A stretch of 64,000 bases of DNA from Corynebacterium auris (GCF_030408575.1 NZ_CP047047.1:1661991-1725990), one strand, 5' to 3'; shown: positions 9,217 through 18,719, counted from the stretch's first letter. Translations and numbers: made by a program. Notes: generated from the letters alone by a model not told the origin.

Positions 9217-10314
9217 TCAGCCGTGGTGGGAGACGTCGTTGACGCACCGCACCACGCCGTAATCACCGTAAAACTCGGCGACGGAAACGGACGCCAGGTC
9301 GAGGAAGACGTGGCGGAACACCTCAACGCCGGCGCCGAGAGCCTGCCGCACCACCGACTTGATCGGCGCCATGTGGGTAACCACGAGGATGGTCTTTCCC
9401 TCGTACTCCTCCTGCAGTCTCAGCCGCGCCCGGGTGACGCGGCGGTGCAGCTGCGTCAGCGACTCCCCGCCCGGCGGCGGGGTGCTCGCGGAGGCCTCCC
9501 ACTGCGCGAACTCGGCGCCGTGGCTCTCCATCGCTTGCTCGCGCGTGAGCCCCTCGAAGGCCCCGAAATCCATCTCGCGGAAGCCCTGCGCCACCTGAAC
9601 CTCGTCGATGCCGAGCGCGTCGGCGCAGGCTCGCGCCGTATCCCGGGCGCGCGAGGAGGGCGAGGAAACCACCACATCGATGCCTCCCAGCCGCGCTACC
9701 GCAGCCGCAGCCCGGCGCGCCTGCTCGCGGCCCACCTCGGTCAGCTGCGGGTCCGAGGAACCGCTGTAGCAGTGGTTGACCGAGTGCTCCGTCTGCCCGT
9801 GGCGCAGCAGCACGAAGCGCGTGCACGGGTCCTCGCAGCCGGACCAGTGGGCCGGGCCCGCCACGACGTGGCCCGAAGAAGGCGCACCCACGACGCCCAC
9901 CGGGGCGCCCTTGGCCGCCGCGTCCATGGCCACGTTGGACAGCTCGTCGGCCTTCTTGTTCTTCGCGCGGGGGACCCAGGTGTACGTGACAGCGTCGAAA
10001 CGCTCGGCGAGCGCGCGGGCCTCGAGCGCGAGCTTTTGCATGTCGGGGTGCTTGATCTTCCAGCGCCCGCTCATCTGCTCGACGACGAGCTTGGAGTCCA
10101 TGTAGACCTCAACCTCGCTCGCCCCCGCTTCGGCGGCGGCCTCCAGGCCGCGCAACAGGCCGGTGTATTCGGCGACGTTATTGGAGGACTTCTGCCCCAC
10201 CACGTACGCGATCTCCGCCAGCGTTTCGCCCTGCGGGCCGTAGACGACGGAGCCGGAGCCTGCGACACCGGGGTTTCCGCGGGAGCCGCCGTCGGTGTAG
10301 ACCGTGACCTTCAT
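9217..10314 (-). CDS. RNase HI / histidine phosphatase fusion
   Basis: A two-domain protein known from mycobacteria and corynebacteria. Residues 1-135 are RNase HI, with catalytic D8, E49, D73 and D123 (TDGGSRGNPG, NNVAEYTGL, MDSK, KKADELSN). From about residue 165 a histidine phosphatase domain starts with RFVLLRHGQTEHS; the phospho-acceptor is H172, and VVTHMAP supplies the second histidine. The C-terminal half resembles CobC/alpha-ribazole phosphatase and phosphoglycerate mutase-like proteins. It follows the zinc-ribbon gene after six bases, so they form an operon, and lies upstream of rnpB on the same strand. Confidence 0.93.
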   Translation of the reverse strand: MKVTVYTDGGSRGNPGVAGSGSVVYGPQGETLAEIAYVVGQKSSNNVAEYTGLLRGLEAAAEAGASEVEVYMDSKLVVEQMSGRWKIKHPDMQKLALEARALAERFDAVTYTWVPRAKNKKADELSNVAMDAAAKGAPVGVVGAPSSGHVVAGPAHWSGCEDPCTRFVLLRHGQTEHSVNHCYSGSSDPQLTEVGREQARRAAAAVARLGGIDVVVSSPSSRARDTARACADALGIDEVQVAQGFREMDFGAFEGLTREQAMESHGAEFAQWEASASTPPPGGESLTQLHRRVTRARLRLQEEYEGKTILVVTHMAPIKSVVRQALGAGVEVFRHVFLDLASVSVAEFYGDYGVVRCVNDVSHHG

Positions 10315-10320
10315 GGCGTC

Positions 10321-11007
10321 CTACCCCTCGTTCGGGGCGACGCGCACGAGCAGGGCGCCGCAGTTGGGGCAGGTGGGAAGCTCATCGGCGGGCACGCCCA
10401 TGGCCTCGGCACGCTCGGCGGGCGGCAGCTGGAGGAAGCAGGAATGGCAGGTGCGCCCGTTAAAGGACGCGGCCCCCACGTCGTCGTACAGCGCAAGGAC
10501 GTCGGCGGGCAGCTGATCGCGCAGCGCGCCGGGGTCGGCGGCGACGGGCTCGGGAAGCGCCTCGACGGCGCGGCGGGCCGCGGCCACCTTCCGGTCCGCC
10601 TCGTCGAGGCGCGCGCCGTGGTTATCGCGGTTGTTGCGCAGCGCCGCGATCTCGTTGTGGGCCTCCTTGAGCTCTGAGAGCAGGTCCGCGATGCGCGACT
10701 TCGCCGCGTAGCGGTCGTGTTCCAGATCACGGCGGCGATCCGGATCCGTCTCGGCGCCCAGCTGGCGCTTGTCGTCGAGCTCCCGCTTTTTCAGCTTGCG
10801 CTCGTCCTCCTGGATGCGCAGGATCTCCAGTTCCATGTCGTCGACGGCGAGCTGGGCCGCCGCGGCGGCGGACGCGACCCGCTCGCGCTCCTGCAGCAGC
10901 GCGTCGAGCTCCTTCTGCTCCGGCGAGGCGGCTGCGGGGTGCGCGGCGTGGCGGTCGGCGGCGGCGAGCTCCAGAAGCACCGGCTGCAGCTCGGGTGAGA
11001 GGTTCAC
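10321..11007 (-). CDS. Zinc-ribbon coiled-coil protein
   Basis: 228 residues. The N-terminal two thirds form a long charged coiled coil (runs such as ERERVASAAAAAQLAVDDME and RIQEDERKLKKRELDDKR). The C-terminus has a C4-type zinc ribbon built from CHSC and CPNC. It matches the widely conserved bacterial family typified by mycobacterial Rv2229c, found beside the RNase H fusion and Nif3 genes. The GTG start is supported by AAGGAG seven bases upstream; longer open frames extending into the Nif3 gene are not. Function unknown; nucleic-acid or ribosome association is only a family guess. Confidence 0.88.
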   Translation of the reverse strand: MNLSPELQPVLLELAAADRHAAHPAAASPEQKELDALLQERERVASAAAAAQLAVDDMELEILRIQEDERKLKKRELDDKRQLGAETDPDRRRDLEHDRYAAKSRIADLLSELKEAHNEIAALRNNRDNHGARLDEADRKVAAARRAVEALPEPVAADPGALRDQLPADVLALYDDVGAASFNGRTCHSCFLQLPPAERAEAMGVPADELPTCPNCGALLVRVAPNEG

Positions 11008-11030
11008 GTTGGCTCCTTCAGATCGGTTTT

Positions 11031-12173
11031 CTAGCGACTGGGGTGGGCGGACAGGGTCCAGGGGTCCGTGCGGATGCGGAGGATCTCGGTGTCCACGCTC
11101 AGGCGTTTCACGATACCTTCCGCCTGCTGCGTCCACGGGAACTCGCTGGCCCAGTGGGCCGTGTCCACCACCGCCGGGCCGCCCGCGGCCAGGTGCTCGT
11201 CGACCGGGTGGTGGCGCAGGTCCGAGGTCACGTAGACATCGACGCCGAGCTTCGCGACGTCCCCCAGGAACCCGTCCCCGGCACCCGAGGACACCGCCAC
11301 CGTGCGGACAATGCGCTCCGGGTCTCCCGCGGCGCGCACCCCCCACGCCGTCTCCGGCAGGGCGTCGGCAACCTGCTGGGTGAACTCGCGCAAGGTCATC
11401 GGCCGCGGGAGCTCGCCGATGCGGCCCAGCCCGGTCGCCGTGGACAGGTCGGAGGTGTCCGGCATGGCGACGACGTCGAAGGCCGGCTCCTCGTAGGGGT
11501 GGGCGGCCCGGAGGGCGTCGATAAGCGTGCGGCGAAGCCTGGTGGGTGCGACGAACTCGACGCGGGTCTCGGGCGCGGAGTGGTGCTCACCGACGGTGCC
11601 GTCGGTGGGGTCGGCGCCGTCGAGCGGGGTGAACCCGCCGGTGCCCGGCCATTCGAAGGCGCATTCGGCGTAGTTGCCGATGCGCCCTGCCCCCGCCGCG
11701 AAAAGCGCCTTCTTGAGTTCGGCGGAGTGCGCCGCCGGGACCTGCACGCCCCACTTGTCCACCCCGTCCAGCGTGACGGGCACGATCGGGCGCCCCGGGA
11801 CGATCCCCACGAGCTCGGCGAGCTTGTCGGAGACCCCCGGGCGGGCCGAGTCCGCGTTGGTGTGCGCCGCGAACAGGGCGCAGCCGCCTGCGATCAGGTG
11901 GTGCACGATCCGCCCCTTCGGCGTGTTGGCGGCCACCGAGGACACCCCGCGCAAAAGCAGCGGGTGGTGCACGACGAGCATGTCCGCTTTGCGCTCAACC
12001 GCCCGGCGCGCCACCTCCATGGTGCAGTCCAGGGCGAAGGCGACCTTTTCCACCGGGGCTGCCGGGTCGCCGCAGATCAGGCCCACCTTGTCCCAGCTCT
12101 CGGCGAGCGCTGGCGGGTAGGCGGCATCGAGCGTGGCAACGACGTCGGCGACTGTCACGGGCTGAGTAGTCAT
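11031..12173 (-). CDS. Nif3-like dinuclear metal centre protein
   Basis: A 380-residue member of the Nif3/YbgI (DUF34) family in its long form, with a central inserted domain of the kind seen in Bacillus YqfO. Metal-binding signatures are LVVHHPLLLRG and the later SDLRHHPVDEHLA. The family has a proposed GTP cyclohydrolase/metal-binding role but no settled biochemical function. It is the first gene of the minus-strand trio with the zinc-ribbon and RNase H genes, separated from the next by 23 bases. It is divergent from the tyrosine phosphatase gene. Confidence 0.92.
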   Translation of the reverse strand: MTTQPVTVADVVATLDAAYPPALAESWDKVGLICGDPAAPVEKVAFALDCTMEVARRAVERKADMLVVHHPLLLRGVSSVAANTPKGRIVHHLIAGGCALFAAHTNADSARPGVSDKLAELVGIVPGRPIVPVTLDGVDKWGVQVPAAHSAELKKALFAAGAGRIGNYAECAFEWPGTGGFTPLDGADPTDGTVGEHHSAPETRVEFVAPTRLRRTLIDALRAAHPYEEPAFDVVAMPDTSDLSTATGLGRIGELPRPMTLREFTQQVADALPETAWGVRAAGDPERIVRTVAVSSGAGDGFLGDVAKLGVDVYVTSDLRHHPVDEHLAAGGPAVVDTAHWASEFPWTQQAEGIVKRLSVDTEILRIRTDPWTLSAHPSR

Positions 12174-12250
12174 GGCTCCTACCCTACAAAGGCACCCGAC
12201 ATCGGGGTCCCGCTAGAGTTGGGGAGAGATTGACTGAGGAGGCTTTTTAC

Positions 12251-12730
12251 GTGGACACCGCTCCGCTGCACATTGAGTTCGTCTGCACCGGGAACATCTG
12301 CCGCTCCCCCATGGCGGAGGTCATCGTCCGCGCCAAGCTGAAAGAGGCGGGGCTGGGCGGCTCCACGGTAGTTACCTCCTCCGGCACCGGCGGCTGGCAC
12401 GTGGGCTCCCGCGCCGACGAGCGCGCCGTCTACGAGCTCGCCGAAAACGGCTACGACGGCTCCCGCCACCGCGCCCAACAGTTCGGGCAGGCGCAGCAGG
12501 ACGCGGACCTCATCGTCGCCCTCGAGCAGCGCCACGTCTCCGAGCTCGTCGCGCGCGGGGTGCCCGAGGAGAAGATCCGCCTCCTGCGTTCCTTCGATCC
12601 GCAGGCCCCGGAGGGCGCCGGGGTCGAGGACCCCTACTACGGCGGCCAGGCGGGCTTTCGCACCACCCGCGAGCAAATTGAGGCGGCGGCCGACGGCATT
12701 ATCGATTGGGTGCGTGCCCGCGTAGAGTAG
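12251..12730 (+). CDS. Low-molecular-weight protein tyrosine phosphatase
   Basis: 159 residues. The P-loop CTGNICRS at positions 12-19 supplies the nucleophilic Cys and phosphate-binding Arg, and EDPYYGG near the C-terminus supplies the general-acid Asp. Family members dephosphorylate tyrosine-phosphorylated proteins; in actinobacteria they are linked to envelope polysaccharide control. An in-frame TTG seven codons upstream is possible, but GAGGAGG sits eight bases before this GTG and overlaps codons after the TTG, so the GTG is preferred. The SURF1 gene follows at once on the same strand. Confidence 0.92.
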   Translation: MDTAPLHIEFVCTGNICRSPMAEVIVRAKLKEAGLGGSTVVTSSGTGGWHVGSRADERAVYELAENGYDGSRHRAQQFGQAQQDADLIVALEQRHVSELVARGVPEEKIRLLRSFDPQAPEGAGVEDPYYGGQAGFRTTREQIEAAADGIIDWVRARVE

Positions 12731-12739
12731 GCAGGTGTG

Positions 12740-13621
12740 ATGGCGACGACGAACGAAAAACCCTGGTGGAAGACGTTCCTCACCCCCGGCTGGGTGATCG
12801 CCGCCCTGCTCATCGCGGCGTTTTCCTACTTTGCCTTCACCTTCCTCGCGCCCTGGCAGCTGGGCAAGAACGAGGCCCTGGTGGAGCGCAACGAGCACAT
12901 CGAACACGCCTTTGACAACGACCCGATCCCCTTCGACGCGAGCGCCGAGGAGTGGACCCGCGTCTACCTCACCGGCCGCTACCTACCCGAGGACGAGGTC
13001 CTTTTGCGCCTGCGCCCCGTCGACCGCACCCCGGCTTTCCAGGTGCTCACCCCCTTCGCCCTCGACAGCGGCGAGACGGTCCTGGTCAATCGCGGGTGGG
13101 TACCCGCCAGCGACGGCGGCACCGAGGTCCCGGAGTTCAGCTCCGCCCCCACCGGCCGCCTCACCGCGACCGGCTTTGTGCGCGCCGACGAGGGCGTCCA
13201 CCCGACTCCCCCGATGCACGACCAGGGCTACGACATGGTCTACTCAATCAGCACCGGGCAGGTCTCCGAGCTGACCGGCCAGCCCCTCGCCAGCCCCTAC
13301 GTGCAGCTCGCCGCCGGCGAGCCCGGCGAGCTGCAGGCCATCCCGCTGCCGCAGCTCGACACCGGCAACCACCTCTCCTACGGCCTGCAGTGGATCGCCT
13401 TCGGCATCCTCGCCCCCGCCGGGCTCATCTACTTCATCTGGGCCGAAACGCGCGAAAGGCGCCGCTTCCGGGAGGAGCAGGAGGCACTGCTTGCCGACGC
13501 CCCCCTCGCCGACACGCCCTCCGAGCCCGCTCCTTCCGAGCCCGCGCCTGCCCGCCCCCGGTACGGCTCCGCCAAGCGCAACCCCTGGGCCGCGTCCTAC
13601 GATAGGCAGGAAGAACGCTAG
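12740..13621 (+). CDS. SURF1 family cytochrome oxidase assembly protein
   Basis: 293 residues with SURF1 architecture: an N-terminal membrane helix (WVIAALLIAAFSYFAFTFLA) followed by PWQLGKN, an extracytoplasmic domain with VNRGWVP, and a second membrane helix starting HLSYGLQWIAFGIL. A charged, proline-rich cytoplasmic tail of about 60 residues ends the protein. SURF1 helps insert heme a into the aa3-type oxidase. A GTG one codon earlier is an alternative start. It lies nine bases after the phosphatase gene and is probably co-transcribed. Confidence 0.92.
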   Translation: MATTNEKPWWKTFLTPGWVIAALLIAAFSYFAFTFLAPWQLGKNEALVERNEHIEHAFDNDPIPFDASAEEWTRVYLTGRYLPEDEVLLRLRPVDRTPAFQVLTPFALDSGETVLVNRGWVPASDGGTEVPEFSSAPTGRLTATGFVRADEGVHPTPPMHDQGYDMVYSISTGQVSELTGQPLASPYVQLAAGEPGELQAIPLPQLDTGNHLSYGLQWIAFGILAPAGLIYFIWAETRERRRFREEQEALLADAPLADTPSEPAPSEPAPARPRYGSAKRNPWAASYDRQEER

Positions 13622-13642
13622 CCCACCCGCCACGAGGTGCCT

Positions 13643-14083
13643 ATGTTTTCCCCGTCCGACCACGCCCTTCTCAGCTCCTGCCTCGCCGCGCTGCGCGACG
13701 CAGGGATCACCCCCGCCCCCGACATCGAAACAGCGGACTTCGAGGACGCCCTAAGCGACGACCCCGCCGCGTTCCGCGACTTCCCCATCAGCGCGCTGGC
13801 AGCGCAGTTCGACCCCGACGGTGCCCCCATGCTCACGGGCGTCTCGCTCGAGGCCCTCTCCGCCGCAGCCTGCGCCCTCCACGGCACTGAGCTCAGCGAG
13901 TTCGTGGTTGTCCCCGACCCCGGCTCTCGCCACGCCGGCTCCGCCCGGTTGCGCATCGGGCAGTGGGACGTCGTGGACGTCAGCTACGACCTCGCCGCCG
14001 CCCCCGACGTCGCCCAGGTCGAAGCATGGGCGAAAAAAATGGTGCGCCATGACGGGTTCGAACCGCCGACCTACTGGGTGTAA
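13643..14083 (+). CDS. Hypothetical protein running into antisense tRNA-Val
   Basis: 146 residues, acidic, with no recognised domain. WDVVDVSYDLAAAPDVAQVEAWAKKM looks like a real C-terminal region. The last 14 codons (VRHDGFEPPTYWV) are an antisense reading of the tRNA-Val gene on the other strand. A run of seven A residues directly before that point invites a frameshift: one more A would give a stop just inside the tRNA sequence. The ATG follows ACGAGG; a GTG two codons earlier is also possible. Either the true end differs or the gene really overlaps the tRNA. Confidence 0.6.
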   Translation: MFSPSDHALLSSCLAALRDAGITPAPDIETADFEDALSDDPAAFRDFPISALAAQFDPDGAPMLTGVSLEALSAAACALHGTELSEFVVVPDPGSRHAGSARLRIGQWDVVDVSYDLAAAPDVAQVEAWAKKMVRHDGFEPPTYWV

Positions 14084-14115
14084 ACCAGTTGCTCTTCCAG
14101 CTGAGCTAACGGCGC
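14040..14115 (-). tRNA. tRNA-Val (UAC)
   Basis: A complete cloverleaf on the minus strand. The acceptor GCGCCGT pairs with ATGGCGC. The D arm is GCTC/GAGC. The anticodon stem ACTGG/CCAGT encloses a TTTACAC loop with anticodon TAC. The T arm contains GGTTCGAAC. The 3' CCA is encoded in the DNA. Confidence 0.96.
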
Positions 14116-14162
14116 GCGCCCCGAAACCCTACCACGGGGCACCTGCGGGGCACCAAACCCGG

Positions 14163-14573
14163 CTACTTTTTCGCGCCGGCCGCGGTGAGGCAGGAGCCCT
14201 GCCACTCGCCGAGGCGGTCGGCCCTCGTCTGCACAAAGCCCGCCAGCTGTGCCGACTCCGAGATGTCGCCGGGCTCAACCGCGTCCGACTTCGTGGCCGA
14301 GGGGGTGAGCAGCCAGATGCGGCCTCCTTCGCTGAGGTTTCGCCCAGCGTCCATCAACGCGTCCACAAGGTCGCCGTCGCCGGTGCGGAACCACAGGAGG
14401 ACGACGTCGCAAAGCTCGTCCGTGTCTTCGTCGAGAAGCGGCTGCCCGATGACGTCCTCGATGGCCTCTGAAATGCTAGAATCCGCGTCCTCGTCCCACC
14501 CGATCTCCTGAACGATGCAGTCTCGGCGAATTCGCAGACGGTCTACGTAGCTGTCGACACCAGCGGCGCCCAC
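14163..14573 (-). CDS. DUF3052 family protein
   Basis: 136-residue acidic actinobacterial protein of the DUF3052 family, typically found divergently upstream of aceE as here. WDEDADSSISEAIEDVIG and DVVLLWFRTGDGDLVD are the family's conserved blocks, in a fold resembling a small Rossmann-like domain. An in-frame ATG eight codons upstream exists, but AAGGAGGA lies inside that extension, seven bases before this GTG, so the GTG is chosen. No catalytic motif is evident and the function is unknown. Confidence 0.87.
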   Translation of the reverse strand: MGAAGVDSYVDRLRIRRDCIVQEIGWDEDADSSISEAIEDVIGQPLLDEDTDELCDVVLLWFRTGDGDLVDALMDAGRNLSEGGRIWLLTPSATKSDAVEPGDISESAQLAGFVQTRADRLGEWQGSCLTAAGAKK

Positions 14574-14697
14574 GTGTTTGTCCTCCTTGGTAAACATCAG
14601 GTACGTGATACCCGAAGATGATAACCCGCCGACCGCGTCGCGCGCGGGGTATTCTCGGCAGTGAAAGGTAAAAACCCCTAATTACGGAGGCTCCACC

Positions 14698-17475
14698 GTG
14701 GCTGACTTCGACCTCGCCGAGAAGGACCCATACGGCAACGACCGCGAATCCAACATCCCCTCGATCCGCGAGGGGGTGGCCTCCTACCTGCACGATCAGG
14801 ACCCGGAAGAAACCCGGGAATGGATGGATTCCTTCGACGGGCTGCTCGACTCCTCCTCCCCCGAGCGTGCCCGCTACCTCATGCTCCGGCTCATCGAACG
14901 TGCTTCCGCCAAGCGCGTCCCACTGCCCGCGCTTTCCTCCACGGACTTCGTCAACACCATCCCCACCTCGATGGAACCCGAGTTCCCGGGCGACGAGAAG
15001 ATTGAGAAGCGCTACCGCCGCTGGATGCGCTGGAACGCCGCCATCATGGTCCACCGCGCGCAGCGCCCCGGCGTCAAGGTCGGCGGCCACATCTCCACCT
15101 ACGCCTCCGCCGCCGCCCTTTACGAAGTCGGCTTCAACCACTTCTTCCACGGCAAGGACGCCGAGCAGGGCGGCGACCACGTCTTCTTCCAGGGCCACGC
15201 GTCCCCCGGCATGTACGCCCGCGCCTTCCTCGAGGGCCGACTGACCGAAGACGACCTCGACGGCTTCCGCCAGGAGCACTCCCGCCCGCAGGGAGGCCTG
15301 CCCTCCTACCCGCACCCGCACGGCATGCCCTCCTTCTGGGAGTTCCCCACCGTGTCCATGGGCCTCGGCCCGATGAACGCCATCTACCAGGCGCGCTTCA
15401 ACAAGTACCTGCAGAACCGCGGCATCAAGGACACCGACAAGCAGCACGTTTGGGCGTTCCTCGGCGACGGCGAGATGGACGAGCCCGAGTCCCGCGGCCT
15501 GATTCACATGGCGTCCCTCTACGGCCTCGACAACCTCACCTTTGTCATCAACTGCAACCTCCAGCGCCTCGACGGCCCCGTCCGCGGCAACGGCCAGATC
15601 ATCCAGGAGCTCGAGGCCTTCTTCATCGGCGCCGGCTGGAACGTCATCAAGGTGGTATGGGGCCGCGAATGGGACGCCCTTCTGGACAAGGACGAGGAAG
15701 GCGCCCTCGTCCACATCATGAACACCACCAAGGACGGCGACTACCAGACCTTCAAGGCCAACGACGGCGCCTACGTGCGCGAGCACTTCTTCGGCCGCGA
15801 CCCGCGCACCCTCAAGCTCGTCGAGGACATGAGCGACGAGGAAATCTGGGCGCTGCGCCGCGGCGGCCACGACTACCGCAAGGTCTACGCTGCCTACAAG
15901 CGCGCGCTGGAGACCAAGGGCAAGCCCACCGTCATCCTCGCCCACACCGTCAAGGGTTACGGCCTCGGCCACAACTTCGAGGGCCGCAACGCGACCCACC
16001 AGATGAAGAACCTCACCCTCGACGACCTCAAGCTTTTCCGTGACAAGCAGGAAATCCCCATCTCCGACGAAGAGCTCGAGCGCGACCCGTACAACCCGCC
16101 CTACTACCACCCGGGCGAGGACGCAGAAGAGATCAAGTACCTCCAGCAGCGCCGTAAGGAACTCGGCGGCTACCTTCCCGAGCGCCGCAACTCCTTCACC
16201 CCGCTGGAGCTTCCCGACTTCGAAAAGACCTTCAAGGCCAACTTCAAAGATTCCGGCAAGCAGGAGGTGGCCACCACGATGGCGCTCGTGCGCACCTTCC
16301 GCGCCCTCATGCGCGACAAGGAGATCGGCAAGCGCGTCGTGCCCATCATCCCCGACGAGGCCCGCACCTTCGGCCTCGACTCCTGGTTCCCGACCTTGAA
16401 GATCTACAACCCGGTGGGCCAGAACTACACCCCCGTGGACCACGACCTACAGCTGTCCTACCGCGAGGCCACCGACGGGCAGATCCTCCACGAGGGCATC
16501 AACGAGGACGGCTCTTCCGCCTCCTTCATCGCCGCAGGCACGAGCTACGCGACGCACGGCGAACCGATGATCCCGATGTACATCTTCTACTCGATGTTCG
16601 GGTTCCAGCGCACCGGCGACAACTTCTGGGCCGCCGGCGACCAGATGGCCCGCGGCTTCATCATCGGCGCCACCGCCGGGCGCACCACCCTCTTCGGCGA
16701 GGGCCTCCAGCACATGGACGGTCACTCCCCGATCCTCGCCTCCACCAACCCGGCCGTGGTCACCTACGACCCCTCCTTCGCCTACGAAATGCCCTACCTG
16801 ATTACCAAAGGCATCGAGCGCATGTACGGCCCCGACGGCGGCGAAAACGTGATGTACTACATCACCGTCTACAACGAGCCCACCCATCAGCCCGAGCGCC
16901 CCGCCGACCTCGACGTCGAGGGCCTGCACCGCGGCATCTACCTCTACCAGCGCGGCGAGGACAAGGACCTGCAGGTCTCCCTCCTCGCCTCCGGCACGGG
17001 CATGCGCCACGCGCTGCGCGCCAAGGAGATCCTCGAGGAGGACTACAACGTCGGCGCCTCGATCTACTCCGTCACCTCCTGGGTCGAGCTCGCCCGCGAC
17101 GGGGCGGCGCTGAACAAGGAGAAGCTGCAGAACCCGGGCGCCGACGTCCGCGAGCCCTTCGCCACCACCCAGCTCAAGCAGACCTCCGGCCCGTATGTCG
17201 CCACCTCCGACTTCGCCACCGACCTGCACGAGCAGATCCGCCCCTACGTTCCGGGCCAATACATCGTGCTCGGCGCCGACGGCTTCGGTTTCTCCGACAC
17301 CCGCGAAGCGGCCCGCCGCTACTTCAACATCGACGCTGAATCCATGGTGGTCGCCGCCCTCCTAGGCCTAGCCAACGAGGGCAAAATCGACATGACGGTC
17401 GCCGCCGATGCAGCCAAGGACCTCTCCATCGACGATCCGACCGCCACCAACCCCAACGGCGGCGCAGGCGAGTAA
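14698..17475 (+). CDS. aceE: Pyruvate dehydrogenase E1 component, homodimeric
   Basis: 925 residues, full length for the single-chain E1 that decarboxylates pyruvate with thiamine diphosphate and passes acetyl groups to the E2 lipoyl domain. The cofactor motif starts [12 protein letters not shown] near residue 255 and ends with the ...[14 protein letters not shown] block; [13 protein letters not shown] and the C-terminal transketolase-like domain ([27 protein letters not shown]) are present. Start is GTG with ACGGAGG eight bases upstream. Actinobacteria use this E1 with SucB and GlnA-independent E2/E3 encoded elsewhere; no aceF/lpd lies in the window. A hairpin terminator follows. Confidence 0.97.
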   Translation: MADFDLAEKDPYGNDRESNIPSIREGVASYLHDQDPEETREWMDSFDGLLDSSSPERARYLMLRLIERASAKRVPLPALSSTDFVNTIPTSMEPEFPGDEKIEKRYRRWMRWNAAIMVHRAQRPGVKVGGHISTYASAAALYEVGFNHFFHGKDAEQGGDHVFFQGHASPGMYARAFLEGRLTEDDLDGFRQEHSRPQGGLPSYPHPHGMPSFWEFPTVSMGLGPMNAIYQARFNKYLQNRGIKDTDKQHVWAFLGDGEMDEPESRGLIHMASLYGLDNLTFVINCNLQRLDGPVRGNGQIIQELEAFFIGAGWNVIKVVWGREWDALLDKDEEGALVHIMNTTKDGDYQTFKANDGAYVREHFFGRDPRTLKLVEDMSDEEIWALRRGGHDYRKVYAAYKRALETKGKPTVILAHTVKGYGLGHNFEGRNATHQMKNLTLDDLKLFRDKQEIPISDEELERDPYNPPYYHPGEDAEEIKYLQQRRKELGGYLPERRNSFTPLELPDFEKTFKANFKDSGKQEVATTMALVRTFRALMRDKEIGKRVVPIIPDEARTFGLDSWFPTLKIYNPVGQNYTPVDHDLQLSYREATDGQILHEGINEDGSSASFIAAGTSYATHGEPMIPMYIFYSMFGFQRTGDNFWAAGDQMARGFIIGATAGRTTLFGEGLQHMDGHSPILASTNPAVVTYDPSFAYEMPYLITKGIERMYGPDGGENVMYYITVYNEPTHQPERPADLDVEGLHRGIYLYQRGEDKDLQVSLLASGTGMRHALRAKEILEEDYNVGASIYSVTSWVELARDGAALNKEKLQNPGADVREPFATTQLKQTSGPYVATSDFATDLHEQIRPYVPGQYIVLGADGFGFSDTREAARRYFNIDAESMVVAALLGLANEGKIDMTVAADAAKDLSIDDPTATNPNGGAGE

Positions 17476-17486
17476 CCCCCGAGGTC

Positions 17487-17525
17487 AAGCGCCCCCTGCT
17501 TCCTGCGGCGGGGCGCTTTCCCTTG
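17487..17525 (+). terminator. Terminator of aceE
   Basis: An inverted repeat AAGCGCCCC / GGGGCGCTT with a 14-base loop starts a few bases after the aceE stop codon and is followed by TTCCCTT, as in a rho-independent terminator with an imperfect T-tract. Confidence 0.75.
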
Positions 17526-17552
17526 TCTGGGCGCCTCTCGACTTTCCACCAC

Positions 17553-17835
17553 CTACTCGACCGATACGCACCCACAGGCGCAAAACCCCAGGACGCGAGC
17601 ACGAACCGTCGAGTAGCACCACCGCCTACTCGACCGATACGCACCCACGGGCACAAAACCCCAGGACGCGAGCACGAACCGTCGAGTAGCACCACCACCT
17701 ACTCGACCGATACGCACCCACGAGCACAAAACCCCAGGACGCGGCCACGAACCGTCGAGTAGCACCACCACCTACTCGACCGATACGCACCCACGAGCGC
17801 AAAACCCCAGGACGCGGCCACGAACCGTCGAGTAG
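17553..17835. repeat. Four tandem 64-bp units with palindromic ends
   Basis: Four nearly identical 64-bp units repeat with an exact 73-bp period, separated by 9-bp linkers CACCACCGC or CACCACCAC. Each unit opens with CTACTCGAC and closes with its reverse complement GTCGAGTAG, so each could fold into a hairpin. Only a few positions differ between units (CACAGGCG, CACGGGCA, CACGAGCA, CACGAGCG; GCGAGCAC versus GCGGCCAC), and units 3 and 4 are the most alike. The array fills most of the 368 bases between aceE and the next gene; apart from the aceE terminator nothing else is seen there. It is not CRISPR: the linkers are constant and very short. Confidence 0.9.
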
Positions 17836-17843
17836 CACCGCGC

Positions 17844-18692
17844 TTAGCGGCGGTACAAGGCGCGACGGCGGGCGAGCTCCCCGTCGTTGAGTGGTGCGGG
17901 GACGTTGCCGCTGTAGGGGTCGTCGCCGAGGAAGCGCACGCGGCGAATGGCGTGGGCGACTTGGAGGGCGAGAGCCCCGCTCCACACCTGTCGCCAATTA
18001 GCGCGAATGACCAGGTAGCCGTGGCTGAGCAGCTGCTTTTCGCGGATGCGCTCGTCGGCGGTGACGATTTCCGACGTGTACTTGCTGCGCCCGTCGAGCT
18101 CCACGGCGATGAACCCGTTCAGCAGGAGGTCGATTCTGCCTGTCAAGGGGTTTCCGGCGATGTCGTAGTACTCGAACGGCGCTTGGCCCCGGATGGAGGC
18201 CAGGCCGGGGACCTGCGCCTCGATGAGGCAGTAGCGGCCCACGGTCTCCAGCGCTGATTGGGACGTCGCTGCGGAGTATCGAATGACCCGGCGCAGGTTG
18301 CGCAGCCCGTGGGAGCGAGGCAAGGTAGCGGCGAGCGAAAGAAGGTCCGCGCAGGTCACGTCTGGGCGGCGAAAACGGGCCGATTCAAGGACGACGAGCG
18401 AGGCCAGGGGACTGTGGTACCTACAGGTGTCAAGGACCGTCTGAATCGTGCTGGCCACCCGCAGGCCCTGCTCCATCACGACGTGCTCGGGCAGCAGGGC
18501 GCCGCTGCGGTACACCACGCCGTCCGGCCAGGTCGATGCCTTGGGCGCACGCATGTCGCCCGGCAGCAGCAGGTCCACCGTGTCGACGCGGTCAAGCGTC
18601 TTAAGCCCCCGCAGCTTAGCGGCGGCCGGCCCCGTGATGACCGCAGTGCGGGTCGCCGACCCGATCCCCCGAATAAACTCCAACTCCCCCAC
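17844..18692 (-). CDS. DUF559/AbiEi-like protein with nuclease-type core
   Basis: 282 residues. The N-terminal half (TAVITGPAAAKLRGL, VDLLLPGDMRAP, VASTIQTVLDTCRY) resembles the AbiEi-type module of actinobacterial DUF559 proteins. The C-terminal part, GRIDLLLNGFIAVELDGRSK, carries the D...ExD...K pattern of PD-(D/E)XK/Vsr-like nucleases, followed by REKQLLSHGYLVIRANW. The family is widespread in actinobacteria with unproven function. The stop lies nine bases from the tandem repeat array. The GTG start has a weak ribosome-binding site (GTGGGG context), so the true start could differ. Confidence 0.75.
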   Translation of the reverse strand: MGELEFIRGIGSATRTAVITGPAAAKLRGLKTLDRVDTVDLLLPGDMRAPKASTWPDGVVYRSGALLPEHVVMEQGLRVASTIQTVLDTCRYHSPLASLVVLESARFRRPDVTCADLLSLAATLPRSHGLRNLRRVIRYSAATSQSALETVGRYCLIEAQVPGLASIRGQAPFEYYDIAGNPLTGRIDLLLNGFIAVELDGRSKYTSEIVTADERIREKQLLSHGYLVIRANWRQVWSGALALQVAHAIRRVRFLGDDPYSGNVPAPLNDGELARRRALYRR

Positions 18693-18719
18693 GGAAGTCC
18701 ACAGTAAACGACAACCCCC

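Noticed and set aside
14476-16443. A 655-codon open frame antisense to aceE
   Set aside because: aceE is unmistakable on the other strand; the antisense product is featureless.
17553-17835. CRISPR array
   Set aside because: Repeats are 64 bp with constant 9-bp linkers; no variable spacers and no cas genes.
17523-17997. Short open frames within the tandem repeats with repeated Ser/Thr/Arg peptides
   Set aside because: They arise from the repeat itself (the 73-bp period shifts frame each unit) and have no ribosome-binding sites.
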